37,324 nt of DNA from Geobacteraceae bacterium (GTDB lineage Bacteria > Desulfobacterota > Desulfuromonadia > Geobacterales > Pseudopelobacteraceae). The stretch covers positions 1-37,324 of the forward strand of contig JANXZX010000181.1 of assembly GCA_025355325.1 (NCBI GenBank), written 5' to 3'. Each line of letters opens with the position of its first letter. Within the stretch, counting starts at the first letter, position 1. Made by a program: the position numbers and the translations under genes. A model generated the notes under the pieces. The model ran no database searches and had not been told where the DNA came from. It saw nothing but the letters and a program-made list of their open reading frames with translations. Of this stretch, positions 27,769 through 36,357 are shown piece after piece.

Positions 27769-29058
27769 TCACACAATATGGAAATTTGTATGAATAATTT
27801 TTTGCAGGTCTTCGATCTTGATCATGGCCTGACGGATTTGTTCCTGCTCTGCCGTTGAAAGCTGATAGGGATTCAAGTAGTGACAATCCTGCTGAATTCC
27901 CTTCAGATTCCGTATCTGTATCAGTATTCGCTGCTTAGTGAGGACGTGGTAGGCATCGATAAGTTCCCGGGCAAATGCTGATGAAAAACTTCCTTCAACC
28001 TCTAACAGGGAAATACGCTCCAACGTACTTGTTGCAGGTATACTCTGATTAATGGCCAAAATACGAACATTCATGACGAGCGGAGCCCAGGCCAGCAATT
28101 TAACATTAAATTCACCTTTATGATCGCCGCTTCCTTCAGTCCAGATGCGCTTCATAAAACCGAGAGCCAGTTTCATCTCCGTAGCAGCCTTGGCCATCCC
28201 CCATAAAACCTGAAAATAATCCCGCTCCATGTTTCTGATCATATCGATCAGATCAGTGGCGAGTTCCAGATCACCGGCTACATAGCGGGCGTCAGACATC
28301 ACAATCAGATCCATGACATTCTTGCCGATGTCTTCAACTTCGTACCTGACAATCGAAAAGAGCCGTTTGCGCCACTGGCTGAATGAGCCGCGCCACGTCT
28401 GGTTGGTTGGCATGATGTCGCCTGTGCAGCGCTTAAAGCCGGCCTCTTCCAAACCGTCAACAAGGCGTGAGGAGAATTCTATAAAGTATTGATCGGCTGC
28501 TTCACCACCACCATCTCCATAGACGATAAGGTTGTCCTGATCTGTAATCAGCGTCTGCTCTTCACGGCCGTCACTGCCCATGCTGATCAGCGCGAAGGGT
28601 ACCGAAGGGCGCACCAGACCGGCTAAATCCATATCAGCGAATACGATGCTCATGACACGCTGTGCCAGTAAATCACGATAGTGGGTGCATGACCGGTGTA
28701 ATTCGCTTACCGAGGGAACGAGCAGGAAGCGCTCCATTTCAATCCGGTTGAGAGCCTCATGGATGTCTTTCAGCGCAGGGCCCCTCGTGGACTGAATTGA
28801 TTCTATGAGCTGCTCACTGGTATGCTTCCAGTCCAGGATATGATTACAGTTTGACTGCACGGCCCCCTTGATCATTTGCAGGAACGGTTCAATGTCTTCC
28901 ACCCGGCAATATCTTGTAATATCGGTAAGATCGGGTAGTTTTGTGTGATGTATCTGTGCTGAAAATGGCATTGTTTCGTGAACCCCGGTGTAGTAACGGA
29001 CTTGACCTGAAAATACTATAGCATAACATTCAGAAAAATTTATGTCTTTCGTTGTCAT
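27769..29058 (-). CDS. DUF294-type nucleotidyltransferase
   Basis: A 429-residue protein with a GlnD-like nucleotidyltransferase core: MGSDGREEQTLITDQDN is the conserved GS...DxD metal site (about residues 167-185). The DUF294 C-terminal helical domain follows (about 280-420). Most family members have cyclic-nucleotide and CBS domains in front; here the first 100 residues are a short helical region without them, so it is a short form. The target protein is unknown. The ATG at 29058 lacks a clear ribosome site, so an internal start is possible. Confidence 0.82.
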   Translation of the reverse strand: MTTKDINFSECYAIVFSGQVRYYTGVHETMPFSAQIHHTKLPDLTDITRYCRVEDIEPFLQMIKGAVQSNCNHILDWKHTSEQLIESIQSTRGPALKDIHEALNRIEMERFLLVPSVSELHRSCTHYRDLLAQRVMSIVFADMDLAGLVRPSVPFALISMGSDGREEQTLITDQDNLIVYGDGGGEAADQYFIEFSSRLVDGLEEAGFKRCTGDIMPTNQTWRGSFSQWRKRLFSIVRYEVEDIGKNVMDLIVMSDARYVAGDLELATDLIDMIRNMERDYFQVLWGMAKAATEMKLALGFMKRIWTEGSGDHKGEFNVKLLAWAPLVMNVRILAINQSIPATSTLERISLLEVEGSFSSAFARELIDAYHVLTKQRILIQIRNLKGIQQDCHYLNPYQLSTAEQEQIRQAMIKIEDLQKIIHTNFHIV

Positions 29059-29149
29059 TTTTGTGCAAATATGCGATAGGAAATACAGATTATGTGATTT
29101 ACAACGGTAACCTCTTGTTCATGTCCAATTTTTTTATAGCGGGGCATCG

Positions 29150-30604
29150 ATGACATTGCTTAACAGTATAATCCTCGTAGTTATAACCACGTCCATTGCC
29201 TTGACCTCTGTTTTGGTAAGCGAGTCGGTTTCATTTGTTCATATCGTCATAGCAGTGGCTGTGACCGGCAGTGTGTTGTTCTGTTCCATGTTCTTGTTTT
29301 TTCAGAAAACGGTTGTGGAAGGTTTACATTCGCTTAACGCTCGGGTGAACAAAATTTCCGAGACGAGAGATCTCTCGTCGCGTGTGCCCTATTTATCGCA
29401 CCATGACGAATTTAAAACGCTGGCGATGTCTATAAACAGCATGCTTGAGGCGCTTGAAAGAGCCGAGACGGGTATGCGGGAAAGCGAAGAACGGTATCGG
29501 TTGCTGTTTGAACGGGCTCCAGACTCAATCATCATTATCGGATTGGAGGGAGATGAGGCCGGACGCATTGTGGAGGCTAATCAAGCCGCAGCAGACCAGC
29601 ATGGCTATTCAGTGGATGAGTTGTGCAGTTTGAAAATTTATGACCTGAATACTGCTGAAACCAATAAAATTGCCGGTAATATCTCCGCTGCAGTTGTTGC
29701 CGGAGAGTGGGTAACCACAGAAGTCTGGCACGTGAAAAAGGATGGTACTCCCTTCCCGATCGAAATCCACGCGGGAGTAATAAAGATAGGCGGCAAAAAC
29801 TATATATTGGGTTTTGACAGGGATATCACCCAGCGTAAAATCGACGAAGATTCACACCACAGGCACCATGAACGGATTCGCCATCTTAACGAGGAATTGA
29901 GCCACAAAGCGCTTGAACTTGCCGCAGCCAATGATGAGCTGGAAGCATTCAATTATTCTGTTTCGCATGACATGCGCGGACCTCTCACCCGGATTGCGGG
30001 CTATTGTCAGTTGTTGCTTGATGATGATAACAATCTCGAACCACATGTCAGAGGATATATTGAAAAAATTTATGAGTCGGAAATCTGGTTGAATGAAGTT
30101 ATAGATGCTCTACTGAAGCTCGCACAGCTAACCCGTGTAGAAATTGTTTCGGGTCACGTTAACCTGAGTGTCATAGCCGAATCGGTGCTGAAGGAACTGC
30201 ATTTTGAAAATCCCGGGCGCACTGTTGCTACACGAATCGAACCGGATATTGTTGTCGCCGGAGATTCGCGACTTCTGAAAATAGTCATGGTTAATCTGTT
30301 GAACAACTCCTGGAAATACAGCTCTTTCAAGAGTGATGCTCTAATAGAGTTTGGTGTCGATCAGGCCGATTCAGGCCCGGTGTATTATGTTCGCGATAAT
30401 GGCGCCGGTTTTAATATGAAGGATGTGGATAAGCTTTTTCGGGCTTTCTCTCGACTTCATGATTGCGCCCAGTTTGACGGCTCCGGCATTGGTCTCGCGA
30501 CAGCCCAGCGTATAATATTCCGGCATGGCGGCACGATTTGGGCCAAATCCGAACCGGGAACAGGAGCAACGTTTTACTTCACCCTGTCGCCTCATGTGAC
30601 ATGA
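29150..30604 (+). CDS. Membrane sensor histidine kinase (HAMP-PAS)
   Basis: A 484-residue kinase. Two membrane segments lie in residues 5-52 with almost no periplasmic loop between them. They are followed by a HAMP-like linker (about 53-105), a PAS domain (about 112-235; RYRLLFERAPDSIIII, DGTPFPIEI, DRDITQRK) and the transmitter. The phospho-acceptor is H273 in SVSHDMRGPL, the N box is NLLNNSWKYS, the G1 box DNGAG lies near 416 and the G2 box GSGIGLA near 444. The His box followed by DMRGPL is of the phytochrome-like type. No response regulator is adjacent, so it is an orphan. The short sensor loop suggests a membrane or cytoplasmic signal. Confidence 0.9.
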   Translation: MTLLNSIILVVITTSIALTSVLVSESVSFVHIVIAVAVTGSVLFCSMFLFFQKTVVEGLHSLNARVNKISETRDLSSRVPYLSHHDEFKTLAMSINSMLEALERAETGMRESEERYRLLFERAPDSIIIIGLEGDEAGRIVEANQAAADQHGYSVDELCSLKIYDLNTAETNKIAGNISAAVVAGEWVTTEVWHVKKDGTPFPIEIHAGVIKIGGKNYILGFDRDITQRKIDEDSHHRHHERIRHLNEELSHKALELAAANDELEAFNYSVSHDMRGPLTRIAGYCQLLLDDDNNLEPHVRGYIEKIYESEIWLNEVIDALLKLAQLTRVEIVSGHVNLSVIAESVLKELHFENPGRTVATRIEPDIVVAGDSRLLKIVMVNLLNNSWKYSSFKSDALIEFGVDQADSGPVYYVRDNGAGFNMKDVDKLFRAFSRLHDCAQFDGSGIGLATAQRIIFRHGGTIWAKSEPGTGATFYFTLSPHVT

Positions 30605-30642
30605 ACTGATTTCTTTCATACAAAAATATCGTTGGTTTTTTG

Positions 30643-30673
30643 AAGGTGCCACTCACAGATTGGCACCTTTTTT
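30643..30673 (+). terminator. Intrinsic terminator after histidine kinase
   Basis: AAGGTGCCA (30643-30651) pairs with TGGCACCTT (30661-30669), followed by further T residues. Confidence 0.85.
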
Positions 30674-30805
30674 CGTTTTTTATAGATTGAAATAATTGCG
30701 TACTGATGCGGCATAATTCGTACTGAAGTATGCAAATATTGCATGAATTAAAAGTATAACGTTAAAAAAGGCATAATAATCAATGTTTTACGAATTTTTA
30801 ATAAA

Positions 30806-30820
30806 TGGCATCAATATTGC
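30806..30820 (+). promoter_or_regulatory. Sigma-54 (-24/-12) promoter for pilus genes
   Basis: TGGCATCAATATTGC fits the RpoN consensus (TGGCAC, five further bases, TTGC) with exact GG-to-GC spacing. Transcription would start near 30832, giving a leader of about 165 bases to pilY1. The stretch 30674-30997 is otherwise AT-rich and non-coding, with two CGTACTGA repeats (30700-30730). I found no GEMM-type riboswitch core in it. Confidence 0.7.
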
Positions 30821-30997
30821 TAAGACACGCTAATTAATTTTATATCTATAAAAGAATCGTTTTTGTTAAAAGAGTTGCTTTTTAGTCTCTTCGTTTCTCG
30901 CGTAATTTTAGCACCTCAGTTCATTACAGTAGAGGAAGAATGCAGCGGGGAGTTATTCTTGTTGGTGTAGATAAACGTATGAACAAATTGGGTGGAT

Positions 30998-33575
30998 ATG
31001 AAAATATTTTATCGTATGTTTTTTATAGTTGTTATAGCTATGGTGCCGGTACCGGGTTTAGTTCATGCAAGGCTATGCTCGATCTCAAAGACGTCATGTT
31101 TCTCAGCTTCAGAATGTAATCCCTCAGGGCAAACCTGTGATGCTGAAAATAAAGACTATTGCGTTACTCCACCGTTTATTTCTGCTGGAGTCCAACCCAA
31201 CCTGCTCCTGATGATAGACAACTCTGCAGGTATGTACGATCTAGCCTATGCTGATGAAGGGCAACGAGACGGCAGGGGGAATCTTACCAGACAGCCTTAT
31301 TACTGCTACGATCAGACATATCAAACAAATGTATGCTCCTCCGATAGTTCCCGCAGTTGTAGTGCCGACACCGATTGTGCAGCTTCACAGACCTGCCTCA
31401 ACGTGTATGCCGGATATTTCAAAGGCAACACCCGGTACGAATATGACTTTACCAACCAGTTTTTCTATATTCCGACCGTTTTTCCAAATGCTGCCGACTG
31501 TAGCAAGTACATCACCAACACGCTATGCGTCGGCTTCGAATCCGGTACCGGAAATTTGAACAAGTTTGTAGCAAAAGGTAATTACCTCAACTGGCTTGCT
31601 GCTTCCAGGTTTGATGTGGAGAAGCAGATACTGAATGGTGGAAAATATGTCAGCAGGGTCTGTTCCGGTAATCCGGATCGTGCCTGCTTAGTTGCTGGTG
31701 ACTGTCTCTCGGGTCAGACGTGTGACGCTCTGACGACCAGGTTCATCCAGGGGGAGACAAGGGGATGCCTCGGACGGGGTTTTATCAAGGATGCTCTGGC
31801 AACAAATTATATCAATTATCCTTCAACATCCGTTGATCCCAACAAGACTCATAAACTCGGAGTCGCCTTCTTGATCACCGGCCCGGAAGAAGTCAGCACA
31901 CCAGCACCTTCTCAAGGTGGCCAGACCTGCATAAAACTGTTTGAAGGCGATTACAATGCCGGAAATTGTCAGAAAGTAATTGAACTGTGGAACAAAAAGG
32001 GTGTCAGCCAGAAGAAGCTCTCCGACGCTTTGGATGTATGCATTAATTACAACTCAAAGGCGCCAGACTCCTGCAAAGGTGACCCTGTCTGTTCGGGATT
32101 GGTAAAGGCAAAGATCGCTTTGAGCGAAGCGACCGATACGTGCCGGCAATCTAACAATAAAAATGGCTCTCTCGATATCTCTGATATCGCCGGTTTGACC
32201 ACTGGCGGAAAGTGTACCGACGTTTATGCCGCTTCTGGTGTCTGTTCAGGAAATCACAGCAATCGGTGCGGAGTTGATGGTGATTGCCAGGTCACATCCG
32301 GCCTCGGGGGCACATGTCTTCGCGGCCCGGCCTATTTGCTGTCGGGTAACCGATCCGACCGTTCCCAGGCTGCTTTGGGAGTTCAACGATCCGGGTCTGG
32401 GATATGCCACGTCCGGTCCAGCCATTGTACGTGTTGGAAATTCACAGAAAAACGGCAAGTGGTTTGCGGTATTCGGTTCCGGCCCTACAGGTCCGATTGA
32501 CAAGGCCACCAATCAGTTTCTGGGCCGCTCAAACCAGACTCTGAAGTTCTTTGTAGTTGATCTGCTAAGCGGCACTCTCATCAAGACTATTGATACGGGG
32601 ATTGAATATGCGTTCTCTTCAACATTGGTGGGAGGCTCAATCGACACTGACCGCTGGAATCCAGGGGTTGCCGGTAACTATCAGGATGATGCCATCTATG
32701 CCGGATATGTGAAAAAGTCAGCTTCCGGAACCTGGACCGATGGTGGAGTTGTGCGTATTTTGACCAAAGAAAGCATTGATCCCAATGACAGCGCCAATCC
32801 GTGGGTCTGGAGTACAGTAATTGACGGTATCGGACCTGTAACTTCTTCAATTGCACGGATACAAGATAAAAACAGCCGAAATTTATGGCTCTATTTCGGT
32901 ACGGGCAGATATTTTTTCAGGGACGGCATCAGCGTCGATGACAGTGACGGGGTACGGTCTCTCTACGGAGTCAAGGACCCGTGCTACAACAAAAACAATA
33001 TTGGTAATTATCTGAGTAAGGATTGTTCTGAAGCCGACAAAGTATCCAGGGCCCTGGTAAACCAGTCAACAACAATCACCCCATCCCTTTCCTCTGCCGA
33101 CCCCGGCTGGATTATCAATCTGGATTCCGCAACATCGGGCAAGGTGTGCTCGACCACGACTTCGCAGGCTTGTACGGGTGATTACGACTGTAATGCCGGG
33201 GAAACATGTCAGAAGTACGAAGCGGAGCGGGTGGTCACAGATACAGTTGCCCTGACCAACGGCACGGTTTTTTTTACCTCATTCAAGCCGATTCTTGATG
33301 CATGCGGTTATGGTGGAAATTCTTACCTCTGGGCGATCAATTACAATACGGGTGGCCAAGCTGCGGAGAATGCACTTCAGGGCAAGGCACTTGTCCAACT
33401 CTCCACCGGTGAGTTCAAAGAGATCGATCTTTCCAAAGTCTTCACTGACTCAAGTAAGGGTTACAGACGAATGTTGCCGCCGATGATCGGTAAATCTCCG
33501 TCTGAGGCACCGCCGATAATCAGCAGCAGTCAGAACAGGCCGCTTAAGAAAATTCTGCATATCAGGGAACGATAG
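30998..33575 (+). pseudogene. pilY1: PilY1-like pilus tip protein, frameshifted and internally deleted
   Basis: The first frame (30998 to about 32340) has a signal peptide (KIFYRMFFIVVIAMVPVPGLVHA), a VWA-like opening PNLLLMIDNSAGM with a partial MIDAS, and LNWLAASRFDVEKQIL. The second frame (+1, about 32345 to 33575) resumes as VTDPTVPRLLWEFNDPGLGYATSGPA and then a propeller-like region with GGSIDTDRWNPGV...YQDD. Together they give about 860 codons, whereas PilY1 proteins usually exceed 1000. The rest of the VWA domain and the propeller opening (the GANDGMLHAF-type blade) are absent. I therefore infer a large internal deletion at the frameshift. PilY1 promotes pilus assembly and adhesion. 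It is first in the minor-pilin operon. Confidence 0.75.
31076..33209 (+). repeat. Five Cys-rich C-x-C modules within pilY1
   Basis: Five four-cysteine modules of the form CS(x4-6)C(x5)C(x5-7)C lie at 31076-31138, 31334-31396, 31661-31723, 32243-32317 and 33147-33209. Examples are VCSGNPDRACLVAGDC and VCSTTTSQACTGDYDC. They look like small disulfide knots inserted at separate places. The fourth is immediately before the frameshift. Confidence 0.7.
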
Positions 33576-33580
33576 TTTTT

Positions 33581-34087
33581 ATGAGAGAACGCGGATTTAC
33601 GCTTGTTGAGCTGATTGTCGCCATGGCGATTATGGTAATTCTGCTCTCGATTGCTGTCCTGAGCTGGAGCGAAATGCTGAATAAGTCAGCTGTCGAAAGT
33701 CAGATTAAAACGATACATGCTGATCTGATGCAGGTTCGCCTTAAAGCTCTCTTTGGCAAGAGAAGTCGCTGTGTGGTTATCAACGAAAAGGAACAGGTAT
33801 TCAAAATATATTCATCGGAGGTCACTTCGGTGCCAGCGCTTGAGACAAAGCAGCTCAGGTTTCCTATCATCTCGAACGTTAAAAATGCGTTGAGCTTAAG
33901 TGTATTGACCTTCGACGCTCAGGGATTGCTTAACGGATCCGAAAGATCTTTGTGCATTCTTCCGACTGACAACCTGCTGGTTATTAACTCGGCAGCGGTT
34001 GACAGTATAGTAATTTCACAGGCGCGGCTGAATATGGGGAAAAGAACTGAGGTAACGTGTGCCAGTGATTCTATTGAACAGCAATAA
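33581..34087 (+). CDS. fimU: Type IV minor pilin, FimU/GspH-like
   Basis: A 168-residue prepilin. The short leader MRERG is followed directly by FTLVELIVAMAIMVILLSIAVLS, the class III signal with Glu at +5, to be cut by PilD. The remainder is a small globular domain like FimU/FimT/GspH. It starts 5 bases after the pilY1 frame. The weak ribosome site suggests coupling. It overlaps the next gene by 29 bases. Confidence 0.88.
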   Translation: MRERGFTLVELIVAMAIMVILLSIAVLSWSEMLNKSAVESQIKTIHADLMQVRLKALFGKRSRCVVINEKEQVFKIYSSEVTSVPALETKQLRFPIISNVKNALSLSVLTFDAQGLLNGSERSLCILPTDNLLVINSAAVDSIVISQARLNMGKRTEVTCASDSIEQQ

Positions 34088-34469
34088 CAGCGGGTTCTCT
34101 CTTCTTGAGGTAATGGTTGCCATTGTAATTATGATGGTCGGAATGCTGGGGGTACTTGAATCGATAAATGTTGCGATGGCGCATAATCTGAGAAACCAGC
34201 TTCGCGATGAGGCGGTATTCGTGGGTGAGAAGTATATAAATATTCAGAGATCAAAACACTTTGATCTGCTTTCAACCTCCTATGGCACACGATTCGAGCC
34301 TAGTAAAGTCAGGGGGGCCGGTGAGCTATACAGCGTTGATATGAAAGTCTCCGAACTTTCGTCTGATCCCGTGACGCCTTTGAAACAGCTGGATGTAACG
34401 GTTTCATGGATCCACAGAGGTGTCACCTATCAGAACAGAGTGACTGCTCCTGTTTCTGTGACCAGGTAA
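34059..34469 (+). CDS. pilV: Type IV minor pilin PilV-like
   Basis: A 136-residue prepilin with leader MPVILLNSNNSG and then FSLLEVMVAIVIMMVGMLGVLES, a PilV-type N-terminus. The start is GTG at 34059 with GAGGT five bases before it. The C-terminal half ends in a beta-rich segment (LDVTVSWIHRGVTYQNRV). It overlaps the fimU-like gene by 29 bases. Confidence 0.88.
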   Translation: MPVILLNSNNSGFSLLEVMVAIVIMMVGMLGVLESINVAMAHNLRNQLRDEAVFVGEKYINIQRSKHFDLLSTSYGTRFEPSKVRGAGELYSVDMKVSELSSDPVTPLKQLDVTVSWIHRGVTYQNRVTAPVSVTR

Positions 34470-34507
34470 GTGTGCAACGGATGATTATGGAATACAGGAA
34501 TAGCAGT

Positions 34508-35305
34508 ATGCTTATTAAAAACCGGCAGGGATTTTCCCTGGTGGAAATAACTGTCGTCATGGTTATTACTTTGGTGGTTATCATGGTTACGTCTTCGGCC
34601 TTCCAGAGGATAATAACCAACTCATCGCAGCAGTCCAGGTCTGTTGAGTCACAGAATGAGGGGATTGTCGGTCTTGAAGTTCTCAGGGCGGACCTTGAAC
34701 AAGCCGGATTCGGTCTCCCATGGTCGTTTCAGAATGCAATTACTTATGTGGAAGCGACTAATGCGGCCACAAAACCGTCGGCATTCTGGCCGACCGGTAA
34801 AAGCCCCGCTTCCTTCAACGATGCGCCGGGCAATCCTCCTCGTGCAATTTTGAGCGGCACAACCACCTTTAACAAAGATGCGGCAGGCATTGGTTCCAGC
34901 TATTTAGTAATAAAGTCGATTATGGCTGCTGCCAATGACAGCTCTAAAAAGTGGACTTCGTTTTCATATGACAAGGATAATAATCTGGTTTCTCCCAGAT
35001 TATGGGGCTCTACCGAGCGGGATTTAACTCGTTCAGAACAGGTTATCGTTGTTAAGAACCTCCTGACAGACGATGTGAGGAACCAGATCAGAGAAATCCG
35101 GGTGTATATACTTGCTCAGGAGGGAATTATGGATCTGCGGTACAGCTACCCTTCCCGAACAGTCGATGTTGGCGAATCTTTTGATGGTGGTGCAACAGTT
35201 ACGGGAAGGCGCTTTGATTTGTTGGATCGTATCGGTGCGGATTACAAGTATTACCGCTGGAAGGTTTATACGATAGTTGTCAGACCGAAGAACCTGATTC
35301 AATAA
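34508..35305 (+). CDS. pilW: Type IV minor pilin PilW-like
   Basis: A 265-residue prepilin. The chosen ATG at 34508 gives the leader MLIKNRQG and the cleavage site G/FSLVEITVVMVITLVVIMVTSSAF. Earlier in-frame starts at 34481 or 34487 would add an untypical leader. AGGA lies eight bases before the chosen ATG. The body contains the PilW-like EVLRADLEQAGFGLP segment. The frame extends upstream into pilV but without a ribosome site. Confidence 0.85.
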   Translation: MLIKNRQGFSLVEITVVMVITLVVIMVTSSAFQRIITNSSQQSRSVESQNEGIVGLEVLRADLEQAGFGLPWSFQNAITYVEATNAATKPSAFWPTGKSPASFNDAPGNPPRAILSGTTTFNKDAAGIGSSYLVIKSIMAAANDSSKKWTSFSYDKDNNLVSPRLWGSTERDLTRSEQVIVVKNLLTDDVRNQIREIRVYILAQEGIMDLRYSYPSRTVDVGESFDGGATVTGRRFDLLDRIGADYKYYRWKVYTIVVRPKNLIQ

Positions 35306-35321
35306 TGAAGACGGTGAATAT

Positions 35322-35972
35322 ATGAAATTTCTGCGAAATGAAGACGGTATTGCTCTGATTACTGCTCTTATGTTCGTCATGCTCTGTCTTGGTATGATCA
35401 TGACACTACTCTACTACGTGATTGCCGGAACGAAGATGTCGGCTGCCCAGAAACGTTACAGAAGTGCCCTGGAGGCTTCGTACGGCGGTGCCGAGTTTGT
35501 AACAAAAACCATCATTCCCCGTCTTTTCAACAACTATTCGGCTGGAAAAAGTCTTCTGTTGACTGATTTCAGTGCATTGAACCATCTTGGACTACAGGTG
35601 GGCGGGGCTGGTGGTACCACAAGCTCAGCAATTCTGAAGATAAAGCTTGAAGCTTCGACAGCAGATTGGAATGCCGGAATTTCAGGAAAATCCGTGGATC
35701 CAAAAGTAATGCCTGACTTTATATTTACTCTTCAGGGGCAAAATACAAATACCGATTATCTGGTTTATTCAAAAATTGTCAACACGGTTGCCGGTGTGGG
35801 ACTTCTCGACGCCAGTGGAATCGATTATCTGGATGCGGGTATCGGTGTGGCAGGTTCAAACGCCAGTACATCGCCACCTCGAACTCCGAATGTTTATTCG
35901 GTTGAAATCCAGGGAGAGGCTGCGGTTAATCCTGCGGAAAAAGCAGGAGTTACGGTATTATACGCATATTAA
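35322..35972 (+). CDS. pilX: PilX-like minor pilin
   Basis: A 216-residue protein with the PilX-type N-terminus EDGIALITALMFVMLCLGMIMTLLYYVI. The hydrophobic helix follows a Gly cleavage position, and Ala-Leu replaces the usual Glu at +5. A helix LEASYGGAEFVTKT follows, as in PilX N-terminal domains. The remaining region is Gly/Ser/Thr-rich. It lies 16 bases after pilW and is the last of the minor-pilin run. Confidence 0.82.
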   Translation: MKFLRNEDGIALITALMFVMLCLGMIMTLLYYVIAGTKMSAAQKRYRSALEASYGGAEFVTKTIIPRLFNNYSAGKSLLLTDFSALNHLGLQVGGAGGTTSSAILKIKLEASTADWNAGISGKSVDPKVMPDFIFTLQGQNTNTDYLVYSKIVNTVAGVGLLDASGIDYLDAGIGVAGSNASTSPPRTPNVYSVEIQGEAAVNPAEKAGVTVLYAY

Positions 35973-36138
35973 AACAGTAAAAGGTCTGAATAAGTTTTGT
36001 TAGGGTATGCTTGTTAATGTATGTTTATGTGTAAAAAGTTAGCTACACTTGTATATAATTATATATAAAAAATGTTGACAATTATTTTATTTGCTGTAAA
36101 TGGTATACAAAAGATAATCCTATGTATCGGATGTTTGA
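35973..36138 (+). promoter_or_regulatory. XRE/pilM upstream region
   Basis: Very AT-rich. It holds a 14-base palindrome TATATAATTATATA (36052-36065), a TTGACA (36075-36080) whose spacing to the next -10-like box is too long (23 bases), and an extended -10 TGGTATACA (36101-36109). A four-codon ORF MFE* (36131-36142) overlaps the start of the regulator gene. A sigma-70 promoter for the regulator is plausible. Confidence 0.4.
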
Positions 36139-36342
36139 ATGAGTGGACTGAACAAAGTTAAGACAATTCGTGAATCGCGGCTGATGAGCAAATCGGAGCT
36201 CGCCAGAAAAGCGGGGGTTTCAACTCTGACAATTGATCGCATTGAACGCGGTGAAAAATGCCGTATGGAAACCAAACGGAAAATTATTTTGGCCTTGGGA
36301 TATAGTCTTGAAGACAAAAACAAGGTATTTCAGGAACAGTAA
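36139..36342 (+). CDS. Small XRE-family HTH regulator
   Basis: A 67-residue helix-turn-helix protein: VKTIRESRLMSKSELARKAGVSTLTIDRIERGEKCRMETKRKIILALGY covers nearly the whole length. It lies 15 bases before pilM and directly after the minor-pilin genes. It may control the pilM operon or itself. The ribosome site is weak and the start overlaps a mini-ORF, so it may be translated at low level. Confidence 0.85.
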   Translation: MSGLNKVKTIRESRLMSKSELARKAGVSTLTIDRIERGEKCRMETKRKIILALGYSLEDKNKVFQEQ

Positions 36343-36357
36343 TTAACGGGACTGGCT

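Noticed and set aside
30674-30997. Possible c-di-GMP/cGAMP (GEMM) riboswitch before pilY1
   Set aside because: The conserved GGCAAACC-type core and the paired tetraloop region are not present; only short CGTACTGA repeats and the sigma-54 site were seen.
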